Assembly: GCA_045541395.1 (NCBI GenBank)
Contig: JAZQIZ010000008.1
Span: 101,672 to 165,671, forward strand
Direction: 5' to 3'
From: JAZRWQ01 sp045541395
Lineage (GTDB): Bacteria; Bacillota; Clostridia; Oscillospirales; UMGS1783
Length of the DNA stretch: 64,000 nucleotides
Position 1 is the first letter of the stretch; every line of letters begins with the position of its first letter. The notes below the pieces were generated by a model. That model made no database searches and had not been told where the DNA came from. It worked only from the letters and a program-made list of their open reading frames with translations. Positions 51,115 through 60,037 of the stretch are shown here, one piece after another. A program made the translations under genes and the position numbers.

Positions 51115-51471
51115 TCACAGAAGTAACTCTTGCTGTTTTTTCTTGCTGAAGCTTTTTAAGATGAGATCGTAGGATTTATCGGCAAGCTCTTTTAAAAGCT
51201 CATCAGGCACCTGACCGTTGGGGTCAACAGAGTTCCAATGAGCCTTATTCATATAATACCCCGGTATAATATCCTTGTACTGTTTTCTTAAAAGCTCGCC
51301 TTCAAGAGGTTCCAACTTCAAAGTTATATAGTAGGGGGTGTTATTATCGTCAAGGCAAATTGCCAGAAACATTTTTCCGCCTATCATATAGCGGACCCAG
51401 TTCCAGTTTTCAGTATTTACGGTTACGGAAGGTTTGCTTCTTAAATACTCATCAAGCCATGTATATCTCAT
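51115..51471 (-). CDS. MmcQ/YjbR family protein
   Basis: A 118-residue protein of the MmcQ/YjbR fold, opening with WLDEYLRSKPSVTVN and closing with the family's M-N-K-x-H-W-N-S-V core (MNKAHWNSVDPNG). YjbR proteins have a double-winged fold and are called DNA-binding, but activity is not established. It starts 8 bases after the WYL gene, so the two share a transcript, and the zinc-finger gene follows on the same strand after 56 bases. Confidence 0.85.
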   Translation of the reverse strand: MRYTWLDEYLRSKPSVTVNTENWNWVRYMIGGKMFLAICLDDNNTPYYITLKLEPLEGELLRKQYKDIIPGYYMNKAHWNSVDPNGQVPDELLKELADKSYDLILKSFSKKKQQELLL

Positions 51472-51479
51472 AATTCACC

Positions 51480-52475
51480 TCACTGATATTTTGTAAGGGC
51501 TGCTTCAAGGGAGGCCTTTATTTCCTGCCTCAGCTCCATTGGGGAAAGTATTTCTACCTTCTCGCAGTATTGCATTGCCCAATAAAGCATAGCCTTTTTA
51601 TTTACCATTACGTTTACTGTAGAATGGTTTTCATCAAGATGGGAGAAGGCCGTATCTGCACCGAACCAATCAATAACGTCGCCTATGGCGCTGTTATGTA
51701 CCTTAAAACAAACGGGAATACTTTCTCCCGAGAACATATAAATATGCTCCGCAAGGTGCTTAGGTAAATTAAGCCCCTGTTCAAGCCCTTTAATATTTTT
51801 TAAGTCCTTGGCGGGAGAATTCTTAAGTTCAATATCGGTTATTTTGTCTATACGGTAATTGGCAATACTGTCATACTTATCGTTATTGCAAATAAGGTAA
51901 TAGCGGCCGTTGGCGGCAGCAATTTTAATTGGGTTTATAAGATAGCGGCGCACCTTCCCGTCAACACTTTTTCTCGGGTGAAGCTTTTTATCGGCGCCGA
52001 ATTCATTATACGTAAATTCCACCTGCTTTTTTAGGTGGATAGCCTCGTCCAGTATCTCTAAAATATAGGATATCTGCTTGTTTTCAATGCGGTTTTCGTA
52101 AAGGGGGGTTATGTTTGCTGCACGGGCAGAAAAATATTTATTGGAAAGGCCTTTTATTTTCTCAATAAGCCGCTGACACATATTAAGGGGAATATGCTTT
52201 GAGAAAATAATACTGTCAATAATAAGCCTCAGCTCAGTATCGTCAAACTCGTGGTTCATATACCAACCCTTATCATTTTCAATATCATAACAGTCCCACT
52301 CGCAAAGGATGGAAAGGTTACGGCCTACAGCCTTTCTCTCACAGGTCATATTATAATCCCGTTCAAGGATCGTTATAAAATCCTGCTGGTGAAGCCTGTG
52401 CTCGGAATCGGTGTAGCGCTTTAAAATATCCAGTATATTCACTATAAGCATTTTCTTCGGATGCATACTGTCCAT
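51480..52475 (-). CDS. WYL-domain transcriptional regulator
   Basis: A 331-residue regulator. Residues about 1-90 include a winged-helix region (RLHQQDFITILERDYNMTCERKAVGRN). The WYL domain follows from about 140 (KKQVEFTYNEFGADKKLHPR, then GRYYLICNND) and a WCX tail closes the protein. WYL proteins bind nucleic acid ligands and often control defence or DNA damage genes (established for BrxR/CapW). I chose ATG 52475 (MDSMHPKK) since AAGGAG is 9 bases before it. It heads the strand leading to the zinc-finger nuclease gene. Confidence 0.88.
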   Translation of the reverse strand: MDSMHPKKMLIVNILDILKRYTDSEHRLHQQDFITILERDYNMTCERKAVGRNLSILCEWDCYDIENDKGWYMNHEFDDTELRLIIDSIIFSKHIPLNMCQRLIEKIKGLSNKYFSARAANITPLYENRIENKQISYILEILDEAIHLKKQVEFTYNEFGADKKLHPRKSVDGKVRRYLINPIKIAAANGRYYLICNNDKYDSIANYRIDKITDIELKNSPAKDLKNIKGLEQGLNLPKHLAEHIYMFSGESIPVCFKVHNSAIGDVIDWFGADTAFSHLDENHSTVNVMVNKKAMLYWAMQYCEKVEILSPMELRQEIKASLEAALTKYQ

Positions 52476-52521
52476 ATATATCAACTCCTTAAATAAATTA
52501 TAACGGCTCTATTTTAATTTT

Positions 52522-52565
52522 ACAATAGAAAATGTACCCTTTTCGGTGCATATTTTTTATTGTTC
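52522..52565. repeat. Imperfect inverted repeat between WYL and U32 genes
   Basis: ACAATA (52522) and TATTGT (52558) bracket an inner stem ATGTACC/GGTGCAT with one wobble pair. It overlaps the -35 of the U32 promoter, so it could be a WYL operator. Its outer ends match those of the repeat at 33684-33711. Confidence 0.45.
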
Positions 52566-52588
52566 TTTTGGTGTATTTGTGGTAGAAT
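52560..52588 (+). promoter_or_regulatory. Promoter of the U32 operon
   Basis: TTGTTC-N17-TAGAAT on the plus strand, 30 bases before the ATG. Confidence 0.55.
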
Positions 52589-52618
52589 GAACTTAAATAA
52601 ACCAAAGGAAGTAAAACT

Positions 52619-54649
52619 ATGGAAATACTTGCCCCTGCAGGCAGCCAAGAGCAGCTTACAGCCGCAGTAAGAAGCGGCGCAAACGCTGTGTATTTAGGGC
52701 TCAAAGGCTTTAATGCCCGTATGAGCGCCGAGAATTTTGATAATTTAAAAGAAACCGTTACCTATTGCCATATAAGAGGTGTGAAGGTTTACGTTACCTT
52801 GAATACTCTGTTTTTGGAAAAGGAAACCGATAAAATAAAAGAAGCCTTAAAGGAAATTGCCCTTTCCGGGGCGGACGCTCTTATTACGGCAGATCTGGGC
52901 GTTGCCCTTCTTGCAAGGGAATGCTGCCCCTCGTTGCCGCTTCACGCCTCCACTCAGATGACGGTCCATGATATAGCAGGCGCAAAAATGCTGGAGCGCT
53001 TAGGCTTTAAGAGGGTTATTTTAGCAAGAGAGCTTTCTAAAGAGGAAATTTCGGATATTAAGAAAAATACCGGCCTTGAAGTGGAGGTTTTTGTTCACGG
53101 CGCCCTTTGCATGTGCGTTTCGGGGCAGTGTTATATTTCTTCTTTTTTAGGTCAGCGAAGCGGTAACCGCGGCCGCTGTGCCCAGCCGTGCCGCCTTAAT
53201 TTTAAAACCGAAAACAGGGAATTTGCTCTTTCCTTAAAGGATCTTTCGCTGGTTAATAAGGTTAATGAGCTTAAGGAAATAGGGGTTACCTCCCTTAAAA
53301 TAGAGGGCCGTATGAAGCGACCGGAATACGTTGCAAAGGCCGTAACTACCCTTAAGGAAGCCCTTATAAAGGGGAATGCCGATACAAGCGAGCTTCAGGC
53401 GGTATTTTCCCGAAGCGGCTTTACCGGCGGATACTTTGAAGGCAAAAGAAGCCTTGATATGTTTGGCATAAGAACAAAAGAGGACGTTGTTGCCGCAAAA
53501 GACGTACTTTCAAAAATTGCAAACGAGTACAGAAACGAAATGCCTCTGATACCCATTAAAATGGTGTTTACTGCAAAGGCAAATGAAAACTGCCGCCTTG
53601 TTTTAACCGACGGGGAGAATAAGGTTACAGCCTTAGGGGATATTCCCTCTTTTGCACAAAACAAGCCGCTTTCTGAAGAGTATGCCGCCGCCTATCTTAA
53701 AAAGCTGGGCGGTACGCCCTATTACCTTGAAAATATTGAATGCCAAATTGAAAACGGCCTGTTTTTAAGTGCTGCACAGCTTAATGAGCTCAGAAAAAAC
53801 GCTACAGAACAGCTTTCTCTTTTGAGAGGTAAAACAGTTCCTCATAATTTTAAAGATATGCCGCCTGTAACTCATATCCCCAAATATGAAGGTGGCAAGA
53901 AGATATATCTGTTCCTTTCTGCAAAAGAGCAGTATAGCGAATTTTTAAAAAACAGCGCCGACTTAATTTTTATGCCTGCCGCGCAAATAGATAAAGAGCT
54001 TGTTTTACTTGCAGGTAAAAAGCTTTGCGCCCGTATCCCCAAATTCCTTTTCGGTAAAGCCGAATATAAATATATTGGCCTTCTTAAGTCCTTAAAGGAA
54101 ATGGGTGTGGAAAAAGTAAGCGTTGCAAATTTAGGCGGTATTTATATTGCCAAGAAACTCGGTTTTGAAATATACGGCGAGTATACAATGAATATTTTAA
54201 ACAGAATGTCGGTAACCGCCCTTAAAATATTAGGGGTAAAGGAAACGGATATTTCGGTTGAGACCTCCCTTACAAACGCTTCCCGTATTGCCCCTGTTAT
54301 TCCTTTAGGGCTGGTAGGCTACGGCCATTTGCCCTTAATGAGCTTCCGTAACTGCCCAATCAAAGGGCCTAAGGGCTGCGGCGGCTGCAACGGCGGCGGC
54401 ATTATAACCGACCGGATGGGTGTGGAATTTGAGATCAAGTGCTTCGAGAAAAATTACTGTGAGCTTCTTAATTCAAATGCTCTGTATTTAGGTGACCGCA
54501 AGAGTGAAGCTTACGGCATATCCCATTTTTCTCTTGTGTTCCAAAACGAAAATGCCGAAAGCTGCCGCAGAATTTTAACAACTTTCCTTCAGGGCGGCGC
54601 TTACAGCGGTAAGTACACAAGAGGCCTGTATTACAAAGAACTTCTTTGA
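52619..54649 (+). CDS. Peptidase U32 family protein (RlhA-like)
   Basis: A 676-residue U32 protein. It begins MEILAPAGSQEQLTAAVRSG, and the U32 signature EVFVHGALCMCVSGQCYISS is present, followed by Cys-rich GRCAQPCR. The length and C-terminal DUF3656-like region match RlhA, the enzyme for hydroxylation of 23S rRNA C2501 in E. coli, more than the short TrhP form. The conserved cysteines (including KGCGGCNGG) are probable Fe-S ligands. It heads an operon of five genes ending with GH2. Confidence 0.88.
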   Translation: MEILAPAGSQEQLTAAVRSGANAVYLGLKGFNARMSAENFDNLKETVTYCHIRGVKVYVTLNTLFLEKETDKIKEALKEIALSGADALITADLGVALLARECCPSLPLHASTQMTVHDIAGAKMLERLGFKRVILARELSKEEISDIKKNTGLEVEVFVHGALCMCVSGQCYISSFLGQRSGNRGRCAQPCRLNFKTENREFALSLKDLSLVNKVNELKEIGVTSLKIEGRMKRPEYVAKAVTTLKEALIKGNADTSELQAVFSRSGFTGGYFEGKRSLDMFGIRTKEDVVAAKDVLSKIANEYRNEMPLIPIKMVFTAKANENCRLVLTDGENKVTALGDIPSFAQNKPLSEEYAAAYLKKLGGTPYYLENIECQIENGLFLSAAQLNELRKNATEQLSLLRGKTVPHNFKDMPPVTHIPKYEGGKKIYLFLSAKEQYSEFLKNSADLIFMPAAQIDKELVLLAGKKLCARIPKFLFGKAEYKYIGLLKSLKEMGVEKVSVANLGGIYIAKKLGFEIYGEYTMNILNRMSVTALKILGVKETDISVETSLTNASRIAPVIPLGLVGYGHLPLMSFRNCPIKGPKGCGGCNGGGIITDRMGVEFEIKCFEKNYCELLNSNALYLGDRKSEAYGISHFSLVFQNENAESCRRILTTFLQGGAYSGKYTRGLYYKELL

Positions 54650-54662
54650 AAGGAGATTTAAT

Positions 54663-55280
54663 ATGAACATAATTACAATAAGCCGTCAGTTCGGTAGCGG
54701 CGGCAGAGAGCTGGGTAAACGTCTTGCAGATATTTTAGGTTATGATTATTACGACCGTGAAATTATAACCGCAGTTTCCAAAGAGTACGGACTGGACGAA
54801 AATTATATAGAAAACTCCCTTGAAAATCACGGCTGGCGTTCTGTGCCCATTAGTTATCGCTGTTCCTTTGCAAGTCACTCGGTTTTGGCCCTGGAGCAGG
54901 TAGATATCCTTTTAAAGCAGAATGAGGTTATTAAGCGTATTGCCGCCTTGGGAAGAGATTGTATAATCGTTGGCCGTAATGCAGATGTGATATTGGAAGA
55001 ATATAAGCCATTTAATATTTTTGTGTGCGCTCATACTGAGGCGAAGGTCGACCGCTGTATAAAACGCGCTCCGCAGGGTGAAAAGCTTACTCCCAGAGAA
55101 ATTGAACATAATATGCGCCGTATAGATAAAAACAGAGCCCGTACCCGCGCTATTATGACATCCGCCCCCTGGGGCAGCCCTTCTTCTTACCATTTGACCG
55201 TCAATACAACCGGCAAAGAAATAAAAAGTATTACTCCGCTGGTGGCCCAGTACGCCAAAGGCTGGTTTGAGGGCAAATAA
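54663..55280 (+). CDS. Cytidylate kinase-like protein
   Basis: A 205-residue P-loop protein. The opening ITISRQFGSGGRELGKRLAD is the family hallmark (loop FGSGGRE), and RNADVILEEY and a basic RIDKNRARTR lid follow. It resembles cytidylate kinase-like proteins found widely in Clostridia, whose substrate is not proven. AAAGGAG precedes it. The next gene starts directly after its stop. Confidence 0.85.
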   Translation: MNIITISRQFGSGGRELGKRLADILGYDYYDREIITAVSKEYGLDENYIENSLENHGWRSVPISYRCSFASHSVLALEQVDILLKQNEVIKRIAALGRDCIIVGRNADVILEEYKPFNIFVCAHTEAKVDRCIKRAPQGEKLTPREIEHNMRRIDKNRARTRAIMTSAPWGSPSSYHLTVNTTGKEIKSITPLVAQYAKGWFEGK

Positions 55281-55757
55281 ATGTTCAGAGAAGTGGCAAG
55301 AAAAAACAGAGCTCTTTCAAAGGAAGAGTGCTTTAAAATTTTAAAAGAAGAAAAAAGGGGAGTCCTTTCTCTTATAGGAGATGAAGGCTATCCTTACGGC
55401 CTGCCAATGAATCATTTTTATAATGAGGATGACGGGATGATCTATTTTCATAGCGGCAAAAACGGCCATAAAGCAGATTCCCTTTTAAAAAATAAAAAGG
55501 TGTCCTTTTGCGTTTATGATAAGGGATTTAAAAACCCCGGCGATTGGGCCCTTAATATTAAAAGCGTTATTGTTTTCGGTAAGGTTGAAATAATTGAAAA
55601 CCAAGATCTGCTTATAGATGTTTGCAGAAAGCTTTCTTATAAATTCACAAACGATACCCAATATATTGAAAATGAAATTAAAACCGGCGCAAAGAACACA
55701 TTGTGTTTTGCAATTAACATTGAACATATTACAGGTAAGATCGTAAACGAAGCTTAA
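55281..55757 (+). CDS. Pyridoxamine 5'-phosphate oxidase-like flavin protein
   Basis: A 158-residue flavin-fold protein of the pyridoxamine 5'-phosphate oxidase-related or NimA group. Key segments are RGVLSLIGDEGYPYGLPMNH and IYFHSGKNGHKADSLLKNKKVSFCVYD. Members bind FMN and reduce nitro compounds or other small acceptors. It starts immediately after the kinase stop. Confidence 0.85.
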   Translation: MFREVARKNRALSKEECFKILKEEKRGVLSLIGDEGYPYGLPMNHFYNEDDGMIYFHSGKNGHKADSLLKNKKVSFCVYDKGFKNPGDWALNIKSVIVFGKVEIIENQDLLIDVCRKLSYKFTNDTQYIENEIKTGAKNTLCFAINIEHITGKIVNEA

Positions 55758-55769
55758 AGGAGAATTGTT

Positions 55770-56912
55770 ATGAAAAAACTGCTTGCTCTTATTTTAGCGT
55801 TAATGCTTATTTTTTGTTCCTGCGCAGCAAAGGAAATAGTTTGGTATACAGAAGGTGAGGTTTTATATTCCGCCGAGGATATGAATGAAATAGTTTCGGC
55901 CCAATATAAAAAGCCCAAAAACGTAATTGTAATGATAGGCGACGGTATGGGTCTTAACGATCTTCAGCTTTGCCGTGAAAACTGCGATTTCAAATACGAT
56001 TTCGGTCTGGCAATAGATCAACTGCCTAATCGCGGATTCGCAACCACCCGCTCTGCCGACAGCGAAGTAACCGATTCTGCCGCTTCTGCCACCGCTTTGG
56101 CTACAGGCTTTAAGACCAATAATAAAATCATTGGTCTTTCTCCCGAAGGTGAGGTCCTTAAGAATATAAGCGAAATTGCAAGAGAAGAAGGTAAAAAAAT
56201 AGGCATTGTTACCAGCGACGGTATGACCGGCGCCACCCCCTGCGGTTTTACGGTACATAATGAATCCAGAGAAAATGATGCCGAGCTTGCCAATTCCCTT
56301 GTAGAAATGGCTCCCGATGTGCTTATCGGTAATTCGGGCTATATGTCCTTTGTAAATTCCCTTACAGAAGAAAACAAGGCGCTTCTTGAGTCCTACTCAG
56401 TAGCGAAAAACTTTAATGAATTTACTGAGGTTTTAAATAACGACATAAAGGGTAAGAATCCCTTCTTCGGCTTTATATATACCGACAGTTACGAGAAAAC
56501 CTACGATCTTGCCCATTATACCCAAACCGCCCTTAACCGCCTTGAAAATAAAGACGGCTTCTTCCTTATGGTTGAAAACACCGGCGCAGATAAGGCAGGT
56601 CATAATAAAAACGCACAGGGCAAGGTGGATACGGTTGCGGTATTCGATAAGGCGGTTGCAGTAGCAATGGAATACTGCAAAGAAAACCCCGATACTATCC
56701 TTATTGTTACCTCCGACCACGAAACCGGCGGTGTTGTTCTGGAGGAAGGCTATGTTCTCGACAAATCTATCTTCTCCGGTACAGACCATACCGGTGTAGA
56801 CGTTGGAGTTTTTGCCTTAGGCTACGGCACCGAATATTTTAACGAAAAAACCGTTGATAATACCGATATTGCCAAATTTGCAATAAGCGCTGTAAGGGGA
56901 GTACTTGAATGA
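55770..56912 (+). CDS. Alkaline phosphatase, membrane-anchored
   Basis: A 380-residue alkaline phosphatase with an N-terminal signal and Cys near residue 18 (lipobox-like IFCSC, with an unusual Phe at -3). The metal site begins MIGDGMGLNDLQ; the nucleophile Ser103 is in DSAASATAL; GATPCGFTVHNESR and MVENTGADKAGHNKNAQGK follow, and SDHETGGVV holds the last metal ligands. It hydrolyses phosphomonoesters outside the membrane. The stop overlaps the GH2 start by 4 bases. Confidence 0.9.
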   Translation: MKKLLALILALMLIFCSCAAKEIVWYTEGEVLYSAEDMNEIVSAQYKKPKNVIVMIGDGMGLNDLQLCRENCDFKYDFGLAIDQLPNRGFATTRSADSEVTDSAASATALATGFKTNNKIIGLSPEGEVLKNISEIAREEGKKIGIVTSDGMTGATPCGFTVHNESRENDAELANSLVEMAPDVLIGNSGYMSFVNSLTEENKALLESYSVAKNFNEFTEVLNNDIKGKNPFFGFIYTDSYEKTYDLAHYTQTALNRLENKDGFFLMVENTGADKAGHNKNAQGKVDTVAVFDKAVAVAMEYCKENPDTILIVTSDHETGGVVLEEGYVLDKSIFSGTDHTGVDVGVFALGYGTEYFNEKTVDNTDIAKFAISAVRGVLE

Positions 56913-59761
56913 ATATACAAAGCTTTACCAATGGCTTTTTAATTGTTCACGATAAAGATAATATAGGCAAAAAAGAAGAATGGTATAAAAGCGGGATACC
57001 CAAAGAACAGGCAAAGGAAGCATATGTCCCCTCCAACGTTCATATGTTCTTTCCGGATGCTTACGGTATAGCCTGGTATGAAAAGGAGTTTACCCCGGAA
57101 TTTTTGGCCGATCGGAAAAACGATCTGGTTTTAAAATTCGAAACCTCCTGTTTTATAACCGAGGTGTATCTGAACGGTGAATTTGTAGGCTCACACACGG
57201 GCGTGGAAGATCCTTTTGAATTTACTGTGTCCGACTTTGTAAAAGAGGGTGTGAACCGCCTTTGTATCAGGGTGTCCAAGCCCTATACAGAGGACGTTGA
57301 CGGCTATCGCTTTGATGAGATACCCCATAGGAATCAGCTTAAAACAGGAATAATGCCCGGTACCTGCCTTAACATTTACGGTATCTGCGGCAAAATAGAG
57401 CTTGTTAAGGTGCCTAAGGTAAGGCTTACGGATATTTACCTTTACGGCAATATGGAAACCGGCTGTATAGATATTGATTTCAGTGCTTTGAATAATACAC
57501 AAACGGAAACGGAAGCAAATGTTTCTTTTGTTGTATCCCATAAAAGAAGCGGCTTTATTTGCGCTGAAGAGGAAATTGAAGTTGCTCTTCCTGTAGGCAT
57601 GTCACAGAAAAAGTTAAGCATAAAGGTTGGGGAAGTAAACCTTTGGTCGGATGAGGATCCGTTTTTATATACGGTACAGGCCTCCATTAAAGCGGATATT
57701 ACTCACAGAACCCAGAAAAACTGCGGCTTCAGGGAGTTTAAAGTCGGACAGGACGGTTTCTTTTACTTAAACGGTAAAAGAAAGCTTTTGCGCTGCTCTC
57801 ATACGGGCAACTGCTTCTTATGGGGCATAAATATGCCTGCAGTTAATGAGGATCTTTGGCGCCGTGACTTTATTTTGGCAAAAGCCGTTGGCTTAAACTG
57901 TGTTCGGTTTATTTCCGGAGGCGCTACTGCCGACCAGCTTGATTTTTGCGACGAAATAGGCCTTATGATATACGAAGAGCCTTACAGCTCCTGGCTTCAG
58001 CAAAACGGTCCGAGAGCCAAGGAGCTTTACGAGTACGATCTTTTTACTCTTATTAAAAGGGACCGTTCTCATCCCTGCATAGTAATTTGGGGTTTACTTA
58101 ACGAAACCGTTCCTACCGAGCCCTTTAACGACTGCTGTATTATTGCAAGAAACTGCCTTGGTGAACTGAGAGAAATTGATAACACAAGGCTTGTACTGTA
58201 TTCCAGCGGCAGGTTTGACGGCCTTGTTGGTGTAGGCTCTGTATCCAACCCGTTTTCGAATAAGTGGGAATGCCTGTGGGACGGCGAGGATGAAACCAGC
58301 GACGAGGCAGTAAAGCCCTCTCCCAAAGACCCGGGCGCATTCTGGCGGAAGGTGGGTGATAAACACGCATACCCCCGTTTGCCTATAAGCAAATACGATA
58401 TCGAGCTTATGCGTACCGTAGGCCAAAAACCCTTCTTCTTCTCAGAATACGGCGTAGGAAGCCTTTTGGATACCAAGTGGCTTTTAAGAATAATTGAACA
58501 GTACGGTATTGATATCCAGTCTCCCGACTGTGCTATGATAAAGAAAATGGACGATCAGTTCATGCGGGACTACGAACAGTACGGCCTGAATGAGTGTTAT
58601 CCCTTCCCTATAGATCTTCTTCGTGAAAGTCAGCGGCTTAACGCACGGCAGAGAATGCTTTGCTTTGATATAATGCGTTCCAACCCCAAATGCTGTGGCT
58701 TTAGTATGACAGGGCTTCTGGATCATTCTATCTGCGGCGAGGGTATGTGGACTTTAATGAGGGAATTCAAGCCCGGTTCCGCCGACGTTTTCCAAAATGG
58801 AATGGCGCCCTTGAAATGGTGCTTATTCTTAAGCGATTCCAACGTTTATTCAAACCGCCCCTTTGAAATAGAAGCGGTTCTTGCCAATGAAGATATTCTT
58901 AAGGCTGTGCCTTATACTGCCCGCTTTAAGATCATCGGCGAACATGGCGCTGTCTGGGAAAAGGAAATTACCGTTACCCCAACCGATGAACAGCTTAAGC
59001 TGTTTTCTGTTCCCGTGCTTAAGGAAGTAATCTGCCTTAATGCTCCGGAAGGTAAATACGTTTTCAGAGCAGAGCTTGTAAGCGGCGCCGCTGCAACCGA
59101 CGGTACGTTGCCGTTCTTTATCTCGGAGGACAGTCTTACAAAGCCCGTTAATATGAAAATAGGCGCCGTTGGTGTTTCGCGTAAGGTTAAGGAATTTTTA
59201 CTTGGCAAGGGCATTGAATGTGAAACTGTAAATGATCAGAAGGTCATTCTTGTGGGTGATATTGAGGAAGAGGAAAGGGATTCCCTTTGGGAAAGCATTA
59301 TTGCTAAAGCTAAAGAGGGCGCTAAGGTTATTGCTGCATCCCGCTTTGCTTTGGAAAAAGGGGAGCAAATGTGCTATTACCTGCCTTTGGAGGAAAAGCC
59401 CGACCGTTATCCTCACCATAAGGGTTTTACAGACTGGCTTTATCACAAAGAGTATATTGCCAAAAGTCATCCGTATTTTGAGAATCTGCCCTGCGGTAAA
59501 ATAATGGATTGGGAATATTATATGTATCTTATCAGCGGCGCATGTTACTTCGGCGGCAAATTGCCGGATGAAACAATAGTAGCCTGTGTAGGCCCCGGCA
59601 ACATTAACCCCGAAGGTTACGAAGGCGGCTTTAACCTGGCAAGATATAATATAGGCAAAGGCTCTTTAGTTGTTAACAGTCTGAATATTCTTGAAAATAT
59701 AGCCCTAAACCCTGCGGCAGACCGCCTTCTTGTGAATATCATTCGCAATGAAGGTAATTAA
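56909..59761 (+). CDS. Glycoside hydrolase family 2 enzyme
   Basis: A 950-residue GH2 protein without a signal peptide. A sugar-binding jelly-roll comes first (about 45-170, ending in GTCLNIYGICGKIELV), then an immunoglobulin-like domain, then the TIM barrel with acid/base Glu399 (WGLLNE) and nucleophile Glu513 (FFSEYG). After about 620 is a beta-sandwich, and from about 760 a Rossmann-like domain of the glutamine-amidotransferase fold seen in some GH2 and GH42 proteins. Substrate cannot be told; beta-glucuronidase and beta-galactosidase share the motifs. It is coupled to the alkaline phosphatase upstream. Confidence 0.9.
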   Translation: MNIQSFTNGFLIVHDKDNIGKKEEWYKSGIPKEQAKEAYVPSNVHMFFPDAYGIAWYEKEFTPEFLADRKNDLVLKFETSCFITEVYLNGEFVGSHTGVEDPFEFTVSDFVKEGVNRLCIRVSKPYTEDVDGYRFDEIPHRNQLKTGIMPGTCLNIYGICGKIELVKVPKVRLTDIYLYGNMETGCIDIDFSALNNTQTETEANVSFVVSHKRSGFICAEEEIEVALPVGMSQKKLSIKVGEVNLWSDEDPFLYTVQASIKADITHRTQKNCGFREFKVGQDGFFYLNGKRKLLRCSHTGNCFLWGINMPAVNEDLWRRDFILAKAVGLNCVRFISGGATADQLDFCDEIGLMIYEEPYSSWLQQNGPRAKELYEYDLFTLIKRDRSHPCIVIWGLLNETVPTEPFNDCCIIARNCLGELREIDNTRLVLYSSGRFDGLVGVGSVSNPFSNKWECLWDGEDETSDEAVKPSPKDPGAFWRKVGDKHAYPRLPISKYDIELMRTVGQKPFFFSEYGVGSLLDTKWLLRIIEQYGIDIQSPDCAMIKKMDDQFMRDYEQYGLNECYPFPIDLLRESQRLNARQRMLCFDIMRSNPKCCGFSMTGLLDHSICGEGMWTLMREFKPGSADVFQNGMAPLKWCLFLSDSNVYSNRPFEIEAVLANEDILKAVPYTARFKIIGEHGAVWEKEITVTPTDEQLKLFSVPVLKEVICLNAPEGKYVFRAELVSGAAATDGTLPFFISEDSLTKPVNMKIGAVGVSRKVKEFLLGKGIECETVNDQKVILVGDIEEEERDSLWESIIAKAKEGAKVIAASRFALEKGEQMCYYLPLEEKPDRYPHHKGFTDWLYHKEYIAKSHPYFENLPCGKIMDWEYYMYLISGACYFGGKLPDETIVACVGPGNINPEGYEGGFNLARYNIGKGSLVVNSLNILENIALNPAADRLLVNIIRNEGN

Positions 59762-59792
59762 AGCTATATATTAAGCGGTGGAAAATTATTAT

Positions 59793-59820
59793 ATAAAAGA
59801 CGGCGTTTGCCGTCTTTTAT
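59793..59820 (+). terminator. Terminator of the U32-GH2 operon
   Basis: A 12-bp stem ATAAAAGACGGC with a GTTT loop and T-rich downstream bases. Confidence 0.8.
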
Positions 59821-59924
59821 TATTTATAAAATAAATCGTTTTACATATTATTCAAGAATTATTTTATATTGACTTGTATGGGGTGTTTTTTGATAAATAA
59901 TTTATTAATTTTACTAATTAAATA

Positions 59925-59953
59925 TTGCAATTACGCAATCGTTTGTGTAAAAT
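59925..59953 (+). promoter_or_regulatory. Candidate promoter of the secreted GH protein
   Basis: TTGCAA-N17-TAAAAT, with an extended TG before the -10, giving a leader of about 80 bases. A second, weaker candidate (TTGACT-N17-GATAAA) lies near 59871. Confidence 0.5.
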
Positions 59954-60037
59954 ATAGTTGAGTAAAATGGAGTACTGTCTGTTTTGCTCCAACAGTATAA
60001 AAGTTTTAATTTTTATAGCACAGAAAGGAAAAAAGTT

